Source: Polyodon spathula (lineage: Eukaryota > Chordata > Actinopteri > Acipenseriformes > Polyodontidae). From it: a DNA stretch of 64,000 nt. Location of the stretch: assembly GCF_017654505.1 (NCBI RefSeq), contig NC_054536.1, forward strand, positions 34,827,946 to 34,891,945, written 5' to 3'. Made by a program: the position numbers and the translations under genes. Below are positions 34,659-46,967 of this stretch, piece by piece (position 1 is the first letter of the stretch; each line of letters starts with the position of its first letter). The notes under the pieces were generated by a model. The model did not search any database. It saw nothing but the letters and a program-made list of their open reading frames with translations, and had not been told where the DNA came from.

Positions 34659-37600
34659 CTCTGGTGTGTGGTGTGCTGCATAGGTTTACCTTCAACGATT
34701 GTATAACTGACGGCTCTTTTTTTCAGATAGGACAAATACGGTGGTACAACCTCTTGAAGAAACACCACATCAGGACTGTACCTAAAAGAAGAAATTGGAA
34801 AAACTATAGCTAACAATAAAATATCACGTTCATATCTACGTATACACTGCTGTGGAAGAGAATAGGCACAGCGTTTGTGTTCTAACCGTGTGTAGGAAAA
34901 AATAATACTGCTAACTTAATTATAAATTAATAAGACTGGTCCTTAACATGAACAAATGCGAGTCCGCATCTGGGACAGGGGGGCCTTCAAGTCCGTCTGA
35001 AACTGCGGGGGACGGGGGACGGGGGGGGACGGGGGGAGGAATTAAAAAATACCCGTTACTCAGTTTTACAGATGTGCGTGTTATACAAAATTAACAAAGA
35101 AAATGTTTTGGTTTACTTTTGCCAGTCTCGTCTTTTTCATCTACGTAAGCTTGTTTGAACAATCAATCTGAAAACGAAACTTGGGGGCGGGACTGCGATG
35201 CCTCAATTTCTCATAAAACCACTTTAAAACGGTCATTCAATGGATGAATTGATAATATGACCGTCGTCTTAATCAGGTGACAATAATACGGGAGTTTTTA
35301 GAGTGGTCCACCATCAATATTTAATTGCCAAGGTAAAAAGACAAGAGAATGACACTGTTTAAAACGCTACCGTCCCCCGCCTCCCATTGTTCTACTTTTT
35401 TTCTGATTTTTTCTCCTTTGTTTTGGTTTCTCAATTAAAACGGAGAAATGTGTTAATTGTTAAATTAGTAACTGGTTATTCTTATTATGGATTGTGATTC
35501 AAATGTTATAAGAGTTTGACTGCAGGTGTTTGATCAGGAACAAGGGTGTTTTTTAAACTAGGTAAGTCAGCTATTGAAAAGAAATGTTAGACTTTACAGA
35601 CGATAAACAGCAAAACTGCGACAGTTTGAAGGATAATTTAGCACAAAACATTAAACAAAATATACAAATACTAGTGGTGCAATCGGCACCCTAATTTAGT
35701 GTTCGATTATTGTACAGGCATTTATCAATGATAATTGATGTATTGGCGTTTTATTTTTCAAAATAAAGAACAAACCGTAGGTTTTTTTTACAGAAGATCC
35801 AATAACCGAAAAACATTGTTGTGCATAATAAACAAAAAGGCACAAGTTGCATTCAAATTACAACTTATTAAATAAATACAAAGGACTTTGTTTTTAACAA
35901 CTGGGGAGAATATGCATACTTCAGCATGTCCCTTTAACCGCTGCAGTTATACTCCTCAGTCATTATGACAGTTACATTTTAAACATCAATAGTAAAATTT
36001 AAAAAAAAAACTGTCCGATACAAAGTTTTATTGGGGGACCCTGTGCTTTGTTTAAAACTAAAATGTTCCCAGTAAAATTGCCCACACTTGCTTTGAAATC
36101 TGCCTCACCTTTCTGAATACATTTGTTGATACAGTAATTTAAAATGAATATTATGTGCATTAGTCATACATGGAAAAGGTTTGATCAATAACATTTCAAA
36201 AACTATGTCTGTTAAAGAGATTTATCTGGTCGGTCCATCTGATAAAATGACAGGTTGTAAGTGAAGTAATTTCTGAATTTTTTTTTCTACAAAGTCAAGT
36301 TCAAATTTGCTTCTGAAAGTGGTCTAAAATGGCTCAGAATGCATCCGAGTGCATGTACAACCCCAGGCTTTGGGTGGCCTATGCAGACCCCCGGCCAAAA
36401 GATTGGTTTTGCCCTAGGAGTTTCAGTCAAAATGACCAGTGCTCACTTTTACCCATGCATGTCCCATAAATAGTTATTTTCCAAGAAGAGTTACTACTTT
36501 GTACCTGGCTATCCTTTGTAAACAACGTGACACATACAGGACTTACAGTGCTATGTATGAACATACCCCCCTGGCACGTTCAGCTGGGTTTGTGAGGTCA
36601 AGTCCGTCAATGTTCCAGGTCAGCACTGAAAACCTGCTCTTATCCTCTGGCTCTGTCTGGACTTTAGAACCACCGCCTTCAACTGTACTGCTACTTCCAC
36701 TGGCTGGCTCGTCTTCAGTCAGGTCAATACTGCAGGTCAAGAAGAAACTCCTTTGAAATCAGATGATGTTCAAACCAACAACAACTTCTGTGCTAGGCCT
36801 AATACTGGATTTCAAAACGGTATACTGTAAGATTCAGTAAATTATTTACACAGATGCATTTAAGAATTAAGAAAGAAACATCAATACAAAATTAGGAGAT
36901 TCTGATTTTCAAAACAGAGATGCTGAAAGGCTTCATTCTTGCTGACTAAAACAGGTATGGTGGTTCCCCAGCTACAGGAAAACTGACATTGCTGAGTAGT
37001 TTTATTGGACAGCAGGTCCAAGCTTATATAGCTTAAAATGAAAGAAAGACAAATACATTTTACAAAGCTTTTGATCCAGTGCTTAGTGTGATCAAGTGGA
37101 ATGCATTAACATTGATATGCCCTATTTGGAAGAACTTGCAATATGGCATTAAAGTATAAATAATAATTAAACTTCCGCCTGAAACCAAGTTGTAGCCTAA
37201 GTTTTTAGTTTTGAAATATGACTTCTTGTACTGCACTTTGAAAGTCTTAGTAAATATGTGTCAAGATCTAGATGTGTGTGTGTGTGTGTGTGTGTGTATA
37301 CACATACACACACACAGATAAATTAAATAATGTCTACCCAAATATTGTGCTGAATAAACAAGCATCATATGGCAACATAAAATGAAAACTATTTGTCATA
37401 AGATAAGCATGATGACTGATTGTAAGTTACTGATCTATAACCCATTTGTTACTCCACTCTAAAATATAAAGTGGTCCTCACCAAACTAGAGGCTCTGATC
37501 CGCACTTCATATTGCTTTTCTTGATCGAATCCAGCTCTGGGGATATATCACAAGGGACTGTCTCAACGTCAGCTTCAAAAAAAGAATGTACTGCCCTCTA

Positions 37601-40600
37601 AGGATGGAAAAGAAGAAGTTAGAAGAGATGTGTCCAGTGCCATACCGAATCTTAAAGAATAAGTAGTGGGGTTACAAAAAATACAGCGTTATACGTCCCC
37701 ATGTGTTGCTACAATTTAAATAATGTACCTGCAATTTTTCTTTTCATTGTTAACATCCTGACAACTTTTTACACTTATAACTTTTGAGTCTGTTTCAAAG
37801 CGCTTTTCAAAACGGCTGCTCTAGTGCACTGGGGTTTCAGATCTGTTCTCTAAATCATGGATCGTTATTGCTGTGTTACCTGTTTGACAATTTGGGCAAT
37901 AATCCCTACACTATCAGTGCACTAGAGCAGACATTTTGAAAAGAGTTTTGAAACAAATTTTAAAGTTACATGGTTCAAAAGTTGTCAGGATGTTAACAAT
38001 GAAAAGATAAATTACAGGTACGTTATTTAAACAGTTGTAGCAACACATGGGGATGTGCAACGCTAAGTTTTTCGGAACCCTGCTACTTAATCTTTAACTC
38101 AAGCCTGCAAAACATTACGTGCAATTTGTAATCCATACGCAGTGCAGTTCACAAGCAACTTGATGACACAAATTATTCCCTGTGTGACAAATACAAGAAT
38201 CGGTCTGTTTACTAGGAACACTTTCTCAACGAGGCATAGATTCCACAAGGAGCCTGTAGAGTACTGTGGTCAATTGGTTAAGAGAGGTTGCCAAAAAAAA
38301 AAAAAGGTCTACACTTGTACACTGCTGCATAAAATAAAAAAAGGTTGAATTCACCTCTCGAATATTTTTCTTATAGGTTAAGGCAGGGGTGCTCAACAAT
38401 AGACGCGAGCCACAGCAATAGATTTCACCGTGAGGCTTGTGCCATACCCATATTTAGGATGGAAAATAATAACACACACAGTAGGGTAGTAAGGGAAACA
38501 GCCCTCCTGGTGGACACACAGCATGAGTACTACCCAGCCAGCTCAGGCACTTTCAACACACTTTCAGCTCTCGGTGATGTAGGTTTATGAAGGTTTTTAT
38601 ATTGTATTTGTTTTTCACTGAGACCCTGCTAAAACAAATAATCGCCACATCCTCTTTTTATGCTGCCCTATACACTCAATAGTTAACTCAACATACTGTA
38701 GTGGCTGGCTGTGTGTGTGTGTGTGTGTGCGGGGTCCCAAGCAGGGGAGGCGGTATTGTAGCACTTACAAATGCTGCTGTTGGGTCTATCAAGCAAAGGT
38801 TATCCTAGACAGCCCTTTTACTGAGTGTTTATTGTGAAGGCAGAATACCTGCCAACAGCAAGTACATCACCCAGACTATGACTCACACAACCGGCAAACA
38901 GCCACTCTCCCACCACTCAGCACAACACAGCCAGAGAAGGTGACAAAACATTAAAGAGCTACCTAAACACTACAACAAATACACTGTCTTTCAGCACTCT
39001 CTCATGATACAAGTTCAGTGTGTTCTGAAGACATTTTTTATAAAAATGGGAACATGTTATGAATATTTAGTATACATATATTTGGTTAGTCTGCCATTCC
39101 GAGTGTTGTCTTTACCACACTGTCTGTAAAGCAGTCTTTCTTTTACATCTTCACTGTTAAAAGTTAAGTGCCTTCCCACTGGACACACAGACATACCATC
39201 ACAACAATGATGACTGTCTTTATAACTAGTTATAAACCTGTTTGAACGCTTGTTTTCTATCCGCTAATCGGCTGCTGAAATTCTGAACATGGGTCGGATG
39301 TTACTGTAAACTCACGGTTGTGATTTTCATATACATACAGTGCTTGCCAATTTATTTTTTAAACAAAAAAGTGGACTTGCACCCCTGCCAGTGTAGTGTG
39401 TGTGTGTGGAGAGTAATGGGTGGGAGGGAGGGGGTTAAATACTCACTTTATCCAAAAGTAAACATCGCTAAACAAGACTGCCATTGAACATCTTTTTTTT
39501 TTTTCCTGCAAACTAGATAAATGAAAAATATATTTGTTTTCTTGTCTTTTTTGCTGAACCTTCTGATCCCTGTTTCTTGGACACTGTAGAGGTGCCTGCC
39601 TGTGTGCTTTGATCTTTTCAACACATCTGTCCCGGATGATTTGATACTTATAAGTGGCTGATTCTTAAAAGTGGACTGATATGATTACTGTGGTGAAGTG
39701 CTGCAGAATCAGTATGTTAGTTTGAGAATGAAAGCTTTGTTCCCTGCAGTGTAATGGGTTGACCACTAGATGAGTTCCCACGTGCATGCACACCTCTGAA
39801 AAAATCCAGTTGCTTGTTTCCTTAACAAATTAAAGATAATGGTCAATTAGTTAACTGCTTGTTAAAGTTAATGACCCCTCGATGAAAAGGGCTTAGCCTC
39901 TAGCTTTGTGATGGGGGTTTAGAGGAGTAAGGAAGTGGAAGCATGTGTGCATTGCGGAATCAGAAGAGAAAGAAAACAAAACCAAAGAGCAAGTAAGAGA
40001 TCTGTTTGTTCCACTACTACACTGTGCAGATAAGTAAAGTAGTGACAGTGTATCTGTAGTTCTCGGGGGAATGTATGAACTGTTTTGATTTGTATTTGTT
40101 TAGTTGAGTAAACGGCTTGACCGTCCTGACGTCAGACAGGGACCACAAGGTATTGTTTAGTTAGCGCTCCAACTGAGAGCTAGCTTTATTTTGTTCGTTT
40201 TATTTTATTATCGGTTGTTTCCCCACCGCACTCTAAGAAAAATAAAACAAACACCGGTTTTAAACTGTAAATCATTTACACTGCCCTTGGCCACGTCACA
40301 TTACAATTAGCAAAGGCGGGCCTCCATGCATCAGCAGTTTAAATACAGTATACAAATGTCAATGGTGCTCAATCACTGAGGACAGTACATCAAAACAAGT
40401 GAGTAAGCAACTTGTTATATGTTCACAATTATGTTTACTCAAGACTGCAGAATCTTATTTTACTACAATATACTTGAGAAGTGATCGCCTCGTGAGGGTG
40501 CCTAGTTTAACTGCCCCGCGGTGTTAAGTGTAATGGCCTTTGAATTAAAATGACATTACGGTACAGTATTTTACAGTAGGGACTACCATTGCATTTAAGC

Positions 40601-43600
40601 ATCTGTGGCTTACTGATTTTCAGTTGTGATGTAGATTTTCACTAAGTGCAGATGCAAAGCTCTGCAATCCTTGATTTTGTCCCAGTGGTTTTGATCACTA
40701 TATGTGGTTGATTCTTATAAACGGAGTACACTGTACTAACAGTGCAACATGTTGCCAACATTTCTGCAGCAAAATACATTTTATGGGTGTGATTCGCCAA
40801 ATATTTTGGTCGCAAATATTTATGGCTTTACAATATTTTGTTTAAATATAGCTAATACGGCATAAGTAAATAACGAAGTAAGATCAAATAATTACAAAAT
40901 GAAAACAAGGAATCTGCATTGTGCGTGAAGCCCCGCTCGCGTCATGTTTAGCACCAGGGTAACTGGCATCATACTGAAGAATCTTATCCAAACATGCTCT
41001 TTCTCATAGTATGGAGTGATCGAACGTAAATTGCCTTTATTTGATCTATTACGCTGTTCCATAGAGAAAATTGCTTCATGGAGACACGAAGTTTCAAGAA
41101 GTAAGCTACTAGATTTCCGCGTCAGAACATGAATTTGGTAAGCTAATAATAACAGTAACTTTGGGCTCTCTTTTTATAGGCTGTGGCTATTCCCAATTAA
41201 CACCAATTATTCCATCTGGAACCGCCGCATTCTCGCATGTTTCTGGCAGGGACAGGAATTAACCCCATCAATGCCAACCACCACCAAAACACACACAAAC
41301 ACCCACACTATTTACAGGCAGTGCTCTTGCTCTACCAGACCTTAATTAGAGCCTTGTATGGCTGGAGATCACATTTTAAAAAGTGTCAATATAATTTTTA
41401 TAATCATTATCATAAGAGATGTGTATTTTAACTCAACAGGCTTTAAAGGCATGAGGCTATACTAAGATCATAACGATAACACTGAGCAGTATTTTCGTTC
41501 GTTTGTTTTAGCCGATCGCTTACAGCCCTGTGTTAGCTAGTTAATAAATGACTTGCATGCTATTTTTCTTGAATGCTTGCCCCTGCATGTCTTGGATGGG
41601 ATCACAAAGGTGTTTATTTTTATTGTTTATTTATTTTACTTATTATACTGAAAAAAATAACTGCAGTTTAGAAATGCAATGTGCTTAGAGTGTATTGAAC
41701 CGAACATTGTTTAAGCAAAAGTCAAATCCAGGGGGAAAAACAAACTAAAGATCTGCTGAAAATATTACTATATTTGTATTTATTTTTTATTTTAAATAAT
41801 GGTAGTTACCTTTAATCTATTTGTGGCATGCTGTTTATATTCTGATGAGGAGACTCCCTGAGTAGTAGTAGTGTAGTTCCAAACAATTCTCCAGGTGGAA
41901 TCCTCACAGGGTTTTTTGTTTGTATTTTTTATCATAGGGATGCAGTACAGTTTATACATTTTCATTCTGTATATTTTTCCTTTTTTGTTACGCATTTCAT
42001 GCATCAATAGCACTATACTCTTGAACAATTACAATAATTCTCACAACTGATACTGTCTTTGGCTTCTTGGTGTAATTATGAATGTGTGTACAGTAATGGA
42101 AATATTGTATAGGTGTTTTCAATGATGATTGGGCTTCATAAGGTGAAGGATCCTGAAAAGGTCAAGGAGGGCAATTTGAGTTGGTGTCAAATTTCGATGA
42201 CCCGCCTCAGTCACGTTTATGACATCATCTCAGGTGAGGTGAGTCAGGAAATAGACCCACTAGACTTCCCTGATGAAAAACCAATGGCACTTTGTCGCAC
42301 TAAACATCAGAGCCAGGGTCAACTGTACATATTAAAGTTGCTTACATTTACATGGTAACATTCCTGTCTAGAGTGAAGAGATATACTGCAAACACTATTT
42401 TATCTCCAACATAACATATGCCTTTTACGCTGTTCTGTGCATGGGTAACATTTTGATTTAATTTTGCTGTTGGGTCGTTAATGGGGAATGTTCCATACTG
42501 CTACAATAGTAAGGATTTAAAAGTATGTACTGTATTACAGTCGTCTGTTTTGGCAAGTGGTATTTTCAGAATCCTATTGTTCTGAATTAAAATACTTCTG
42601 TTGAAAATACAGTACTATACCAACAAAACCAACTACAGTACATCTAAATAGAAACCTGCTTATTTTAAAACACAGTACTTTCGGCTATGTAATTTTCTCC
42701 GTATCTCTTTTGTGCTCCCTGAAAAAAAACTTACAAAGTTTGCAAAGGGCAAAAATGAATCAGTTATGCGTCACATTCGTTTAACCATCACTGAGTCTTA
42801 AGTCAAAATGTGACAGTGTTGGATATGAGTGTTGGATATGAGTGCTGACTTCGGAACTACATAATTTTGCCCCACCCCACCACTGACTCTTTCCCCAAGT
42901 TTTGTGCTAAAGTTCGGGATCACCTGATCCACAAATTAGCACAGTGCATTTTTACATTGCAATTTGGTATTCAATTGCTAAGAGTCTGAGAGTACCGTAC
43001 TAGGAAGTGCTGTAATACGCTGTTTAGTCCCAAGATCCGTAAGCATTTAAACTAGAAAGGAAGGGGGGAGAAATCAACAAAAAAACAGAAGGGAGACCGC
43101 ATCAAAACAAGAACAACAACTCAGGTAAGACAACCATTAAATGTATTTATCTAAATGCTAGAAGTATCAGAAACAAAATTCTAGAACTTGAAGCTACTGC
43201 ACTAACAAGTAACTATGATGTGATAGGTGCTACTGAAACTTGGTTGTCTGAGAGTGATGGGGACGAATATAATATTTGTGGGTATACACTGTATAGGAAA
43301 GACAGGCAGGACAGAAGAGGAGGAGGGGTAGCGCTATACATAAGAAACAGTCCTGAAGCCCAGGTGTTAAACCTGGACAAAGAAAATAAAGCCGAATCAG
43401 TATGTGTCAGAATATCGGACACAAATTGAAAGGGCATAATAATAGGAGCATGCTATAGACCGCCAGATTCAGACAGTGAGCAAAATAATCTGTTATACAA
43501 TGACATTAGAAATGCATGTAGCAAAGGAGAAGCCATACTAATGGGGGATTTCAACTTCCCCCATTTAAAATGGGAAAACCCGGTGGGTAGCACGAAGGAT

Positions 43601-46251
43601 GAAATTGAAATGGTGGAAATGACAAATGACTGCTTCCTAACACAATTTGTCAAGGCACCGACTAGAGGGGAGGCATGCCTTGATTTAGTCTTTTCAAATA
43701 ACGAAGACAGAATAACTAAAACAGAGGTCAGAGAACCACTGGCAAACTCAGAGCACAACATGGTCTCATTTGAAGTGTTTTTTAAAACCCCAAAAGTAAT
43801 GACTAAAGCTAAGGTTTACAATTTTAGAAAAGCAAACTATGAAGGTATGAAACAGAGACTAACAGAAGTAGATTGGAGTAAAATAGAGAAAACACCCACA
43901 GAAGAAGGATGGTTGTTCTTCAAAAATGTAGTACTAGAGGCGCAAAACAATTACATCCCTAAAGTAGACAAATCTAAATGTAAAACTAAATTGCCAAAAT
44001 GGTTTAATAGATCAATTAAAAAAAATATTCAGCGAAAAAAGGCACTTTACAGAGCATTAAAAAGGGACCAAAAAGAAAGTACGCAGAAAGAGTACACGGA
44101 ACTGCAAACGCAAGTCAAAAAGGAAGTTAGAAAGGCCAAGAGAGAAATAGAAATGAACATTGCTAAGGGAGCTAAAACCAATTCCAAAATGTTTTTCCAA
44201 TATTACAACAGCAAGAGAACATTCAAAGAGGAGATTAAATGTTTAAGAGATACAAATGGCAAAATCGTAGAGGAAGAAAAAAAAATAGCAAATATATTAA
44301 ATGATTACTTTTCACAAGTTTTTACAAAGGAAGATACTGACAACATGCCCCACATGTCATCCAGTTCCTATCCAGTTTTAAATAACTTTAGCATAACTGA
44401 GGCAGAAGTGTTAAAGGGACTAGGAGCTCTTAAAATAAACAAATCCCCTGGGCCGGATGAGATCCTCCCAGTAGTACTCAAAGAAATGAAAGAAGTAATT
44501 TACAAACCGCTAACCAAGATCATGCAGCAGTCTCTTGACACAGGGGTGGTACCGACAGACTGGAAAATTGCAAACGTAATACCGATCCACAAAAAGGGAA
44601 AAAACTGAACCAGGTAACTACAGACCAGTAAGCCTGACTTCTATTATATGCAAACTTATGGAAACTATAATAAGATCCAAAATGGAAAATTACCTATATG
44701 GTAACAGGGTCCTGGGAGACAGTCAACATGGTTTTAGGAAAGGGAGATCGTGTCTAACTAACTTGCTTGATTTTTTTGAGGATGCAACATTGATAATGGA
44801 TAATTGCAAAGCATATGACATGGTTTATTTAGATTTCCAGAAAGCTTTTGACAAAGTCCCGCACAAAAGATTAATTCTCAAACTGAACGCAGTTGGGATT
44901 CAAGGAAACGCATGTACATGGATTAGGGAGTGGTTAACATGTAGAAAACAGAAAGTACTGATTAGAGGAAAAACCTCAGAATGGAGTGTGGTAACCAGCG
45001 GTGTACCACAGGGATCAGTATTAGGTCCTCTGCTATTCCTAATCTACATTAATGATTTAGATTCTGGTATAGTAAGCAAACTTGTTAAATTTGCAGACGA
45101 CACAAAAGTAGGAGGAGTGGCAAACACTGTTGCAGCAGCAAAGGTCATTCAAAATGATCTAGACAAGATTCAGAACTGGGCAGACACATGGCAAATGACA
45201 TTTAATAGAGAAAAGTGTAAGGTACTGCACGCAGGAAATAAAAATGTACATTATAAATATCATATGGGAGATACTGAAATTGGAGAAGGAATCTATGAAA
45301 AAGACCTAGGAGTTTTTGTTGACTCAGAAATGTCTTCATCTAGACAATGTGGGGAAGCTATAAAAAAAGGCTAACAAGATGCTCGGATACATTGTGAAAA
45401 GTGTTGAATTTAAATCAAGGGAAGTAATGTTAAAACTGTACAATGCACTAGTAAGACCTCATCTTGAATATTGTGTTCAGTTCTGGTCACCTCGCTATAA
45501 AAAAGATATTGCTGCTCTAGAAAGAGTGGAAAGAAGAGCAACCAGAATTATTCCAGGTTTAAAAGGCATGTCATATGCAGACAGGCTAAAAGAATTGAAT
45601 CTGTTCAATCTTGAACAAAGACGACTCCGTGGCGACCTAATTCAAGCATTCAAAATTCTAAAAGGTATTGACAGTGTCGACCCAAGGGACTTTTTCAGCC
45701 TGAAAAAAGAAACAAGGGCCAGGGGTCACAAATGGAGATTAGACAAAGGGGCATTCAGAACAGAAAATAGGAGGCACTTTTTTACACAGAGAATTGTGAG
45801 GGTCTGGAATCAACTCCCCAGTAATGTTGTTGAAGCTGACACCCTGGGATCCTTCAAGAAGCTGCTGATGAGATTCTGGGATCAATAAGCTACTAACAAC
45901 CAAACGAGCAAGATGGGCCGAATGGCCTCCTCTCGTTTGTAAACTTTCTTATGTTCTTACTAAATTCCAAAGTGCATCGCAGTTGATCATGCGTGTTTAC
46001 CCTATAGATTGTTGTTTATTTTATTGTACACTTATTTAAACTGATTAAAAAACACGTATTTAAAAATATTATTTAAGTGGAAATGCAACAAGCAAAGCAC
46101 ATACTTCTATATCCCAGTCATTTTCAGCAAGGTATCCTTGTGCCACAGCATTATCTGAGCTCGTTATCAAGGCAAATTCATCGCACATGCGGGTTCTCTC
46201 GGCCACCACAGCCAATTCTGATTGCTGCATTTTGTCTTCAGTATCTTCCAT
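30797..46251 (-). CDS. TDP2: TDP2, tyrosyl-DNA phosphodiesterase 2, seven coding exons
   Basis: Mg-dependent nuclear enzyme that removes topoisomerase II (5'-tyrosyl) adducts from DNA. Exons in transcript order: 46251-46105, 37597-37482, 36729-36547, 34781-34690, 34138-34020, 33662-33492, 31078-30797. They total 1110 bp, 369 residues plus stop (human 362), with consistent phases and GT-AG sites. The N-terminus has the UBA-like domain (CDEFALITSSDNAVAQ, AENDWDIE). The exonuclease-endonuclease-phosphatase domain shows all four hallmarks: N127 (TWNIDG), E159 (LQEV), D269 (GDTNLRD) and H358 (SDHWG), each seven residues beyond the human position. An in-frame TAA six bases before the ATG fixes the start. 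Head to head with ACOT13, as in human. Intron 1 is 8.5 kb and full of transposons. Confidence 0.97.
31350..31388. repeat. (GT)n microsatellite, TDP2 intron 6
   Basis: About 15 GT units then a short TATA run. Confidence 0.95.
31594..31845. repeat. 42-bp minisatellite, six copies, TDP2 intron 6
   Basis: Six consecutive 42-bp units starting attgatcattttaaatcaa and ending gctgaacctgtgtag; the first five are identical and only the last departs at its end. Each unit starts with short inverted arms attgat/atcaat. 42 is a multiple of three, so it gives a spurious open frame. 31846-33491 and the other TDP2 introns outside listed elements show nothing else recognisable. Confidence 0.96.
33492..33662 (-). 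CDS. TDP2: TDP2 exon 6 (catalytic Asp)
   Basis: 57 codons, ASFCGNELYLMTSHLE to GGDTNLRDHE. Both TSHLES and GDTNLRD motifs are intact. Acceptor ttcacag, donor gttagc. Confidence 0.95.
34020..34138 (-). CDS. TDP2: TDP2 exon 5
   Basis: 119 bp, NEDCYFTAVMLKKSRVKL to MMRNLLTVQ. Acceptor ttgtag, donor gtagga. Not apparent as an ORF because it lacks an early Met. Confidence 0.93.
34531..34652. repeat. (AT)n-rich microsatellite, TDP2 intron 4
   Basis: Imperfect AT dinucleotide repeat about 120 bp long, ending 38 bp from exon 4. Confidence 0.92.
34690..34781 (-). CDS. TDP2: TDP2 exon 4 (catalytic Glu)
   Basis: 92 bp, YSPDVVFLQEVVPPYLSYL to IVE, with the metal-binding Glu in LQEV. Acceptor ttttag, donor gtaaac. 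Confidence 0.95.
35007..35036 (+). promoter_or_regulatory. Potential G-quadruplex in TDP2 intron 3
   Basis: Four runs of five or more G separated by AC on the plus strand, which is the template strand for TDP2. It fits the quadruplex pattern; no function is implied by the sequence. Confidence 0.6.
36547..36729 (-). CDS. TDP2: TDP2 exon 3 (first catalytic motif)
   Basis: 183 bp, IDLTEDEP to ARGVCSYIA, containing VLTWNIDGLDL with the catalytic Asn. Acceptor ctgcag, donor gtaagt. Confidence 0.95.
37482..37597 (-). CDS. TDP2: TDP2 exon 2
   Basis: 116 bp, RAVHSFFEADVE to SEPLV plus two bases of a Cys codon. Acceptor cttag, donor gtgagg. Matches the human UBA end (RALNSYFE); the rest is divergent linker. 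Confidence 0.9.
37652..38097. mobile_element. Fold-back MITE in TDP2 intron 1, 54 bp upstream of exon 2
   Basis: Two long inverted arms meet near the middle: accctatches include ccccatgtgttgctacaa / ttgtagcaacacatgggg, gttaacatcctgacaac / gttgtcaggatgttaac and ctctagtgcact / agtgcactagag. Ends are ttaaagaataagtag and ctacttaatctttaa. No coding capacity. A clear target duplication was not found. Confidence 0.85.
39689..40300 (+). mobile_element. Solo LTR with 4-bp target duplication
   Basis: Begins tgtggtgaag and ends cacgtcaca (TG...CA), flanked on both sides by ttac (39685-39688 and 40301-40304). Late in the block are a gttagcgctcc stretch and aaataaaac, a likely polyadenylation signal. No internal coding region, so it probably remains from LTR-LTR recombination. 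Direction from the AATAAA position. Confidence 0.75.
40301..43039. other. TDP2 intron 1, nothing certain
   Basis: Some stretches (about 41160-41360, 42110-42360) look slightly different in composition. An 81-codon frame at 42113-42358 has no recognised family. 38098-39688 is likewise plain, apart from a hAT-like cagggggtgctcaaca-type start at 38386 without a partner end. Confidence 0.5.
43040..45960 (+). mobile_element. CR1-like LINE, nearly intact, in TDP2 intron 1
   Basis: Endonuclease from about 43130 (YLNARSIRNKI, GATETWL, ACYRPP, MGDFNFPHLKW, SEHNMVSFEV), then reverse transcriptase with KSPGPDEI, HGFRKGRSC, AFDKVPHKR, GVPQGSVLGPLLF and the catalytic FADD box, then the C-terminal region to a stop at 45888. 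The 3' end reads gaatggcctcctctcgtttg and finishes with a ttcttatgttcttac-like tail, as in CR1-group elements. Lesions: a TGA at 43427-43429 and frameshifts in the A-runs near 44597 and 45365. The 5' end appears truncated. Inserted antisense to TDP2. Confidence 0.9.
46105..46251 (-). CDS. TDP2: TDP2 exon 1 (UBA-like domain)
   Basis: 49 codons, MEDTEDKMQQ to ENDWDIE; donor gtatgt, phase 0. TAA in frame at 46257-46255. Confidence 0.94.
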
Positions 46252-46883
46252 TTTTTAAATTAACTTTAGTTAAAATGTAATAATAAAAACAGAGTCTATC
46301 TTTCGCCTTACGATTCCTGAACCGAATCAAACCAATCCAACCCGCCAGCAACAATATGACGTGTTCCTACCGTGTGTCCCCCTCAATTAGAGCCGAGTTG
46401 ACACTCTACTTCCACGAGCAGTGTAAATGGATCTGGAGTACTTTGAACCTAGACTTTCATTTTTTGACATAGACATAGACATTTAGTGCCAACACTAACT
46501 TTATTATTCACATACTAATATATCTGTGCTAGATGTACTGGTTGTTTTATAAAATGTTATAACGACTCGCTTTGGAAGAGCATGCTTGTTACAGAAAGGC
46601 TGCTTTAAATGATATATTAATAAAGTAAAGTACTTTATATTGTATATATTATTTATTACAGTTAAATCATGCAGTGTATGCTTGTTTTCCAAAAGTTGTA
46701 ATGTTTTATCCCAAAGCGGAACCAAAGTTTCAAACAGAGGTTGCATTAAGTATTAAAAAGACAGTGGGCTCTGCAGTGAGAAGGTCAATATTGATGTTCG
46801 GTATTTGAGCAGAAGGAAGTTTTGCAGTATTGGTTTATTTTGATAATAATAATAATAATAATAATTTACATCACTGTTTGTCA
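46252..46883. promoter_or_regulatory. Shared TDP2/ACOT13 divergent promoter region
   Basis: 632 bp between the two start codons of genes transcribed away from each other. Includes a CCAAT box near 46333 (aaaccaatcc) and a more GC-rich stretch around 46310-46430; no TATA box is clear. (AAT)n at 46843-46864 lies in the ACOT13 leader. The human pair is also divergent. Confidence 0.6.
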
Positions 46884-46967
46884 ATGGGTTCCATGTCTCT
46901 CAGCTGTCTTAAACAGTTAATGAGAGCGATGATTGACTCTCCTGGCTTTGATCGAGTATTAAGTAAG
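46884..46967 (+). CDS. ACOT13: ACOT13 exon 1
   Basis: 28 codons, MGSMSLSCLKQLMRAM to FDRVLSK; donor gtaatg, phase 0. Low identity to human except the FxRVLxK end, as usual for this exon. Confidence 0.88.

Noticed and set aside
38386..38400. hAT terminus in TDP2 intron 1
   Set aside because: The start looks hAT-like but no inverted partner or 8-bp duplication was found.
42113..42358. 81-codon frame in TDP2 intron 1
   Set aside because: No recognised family, no splice context; likely chance or repeat.
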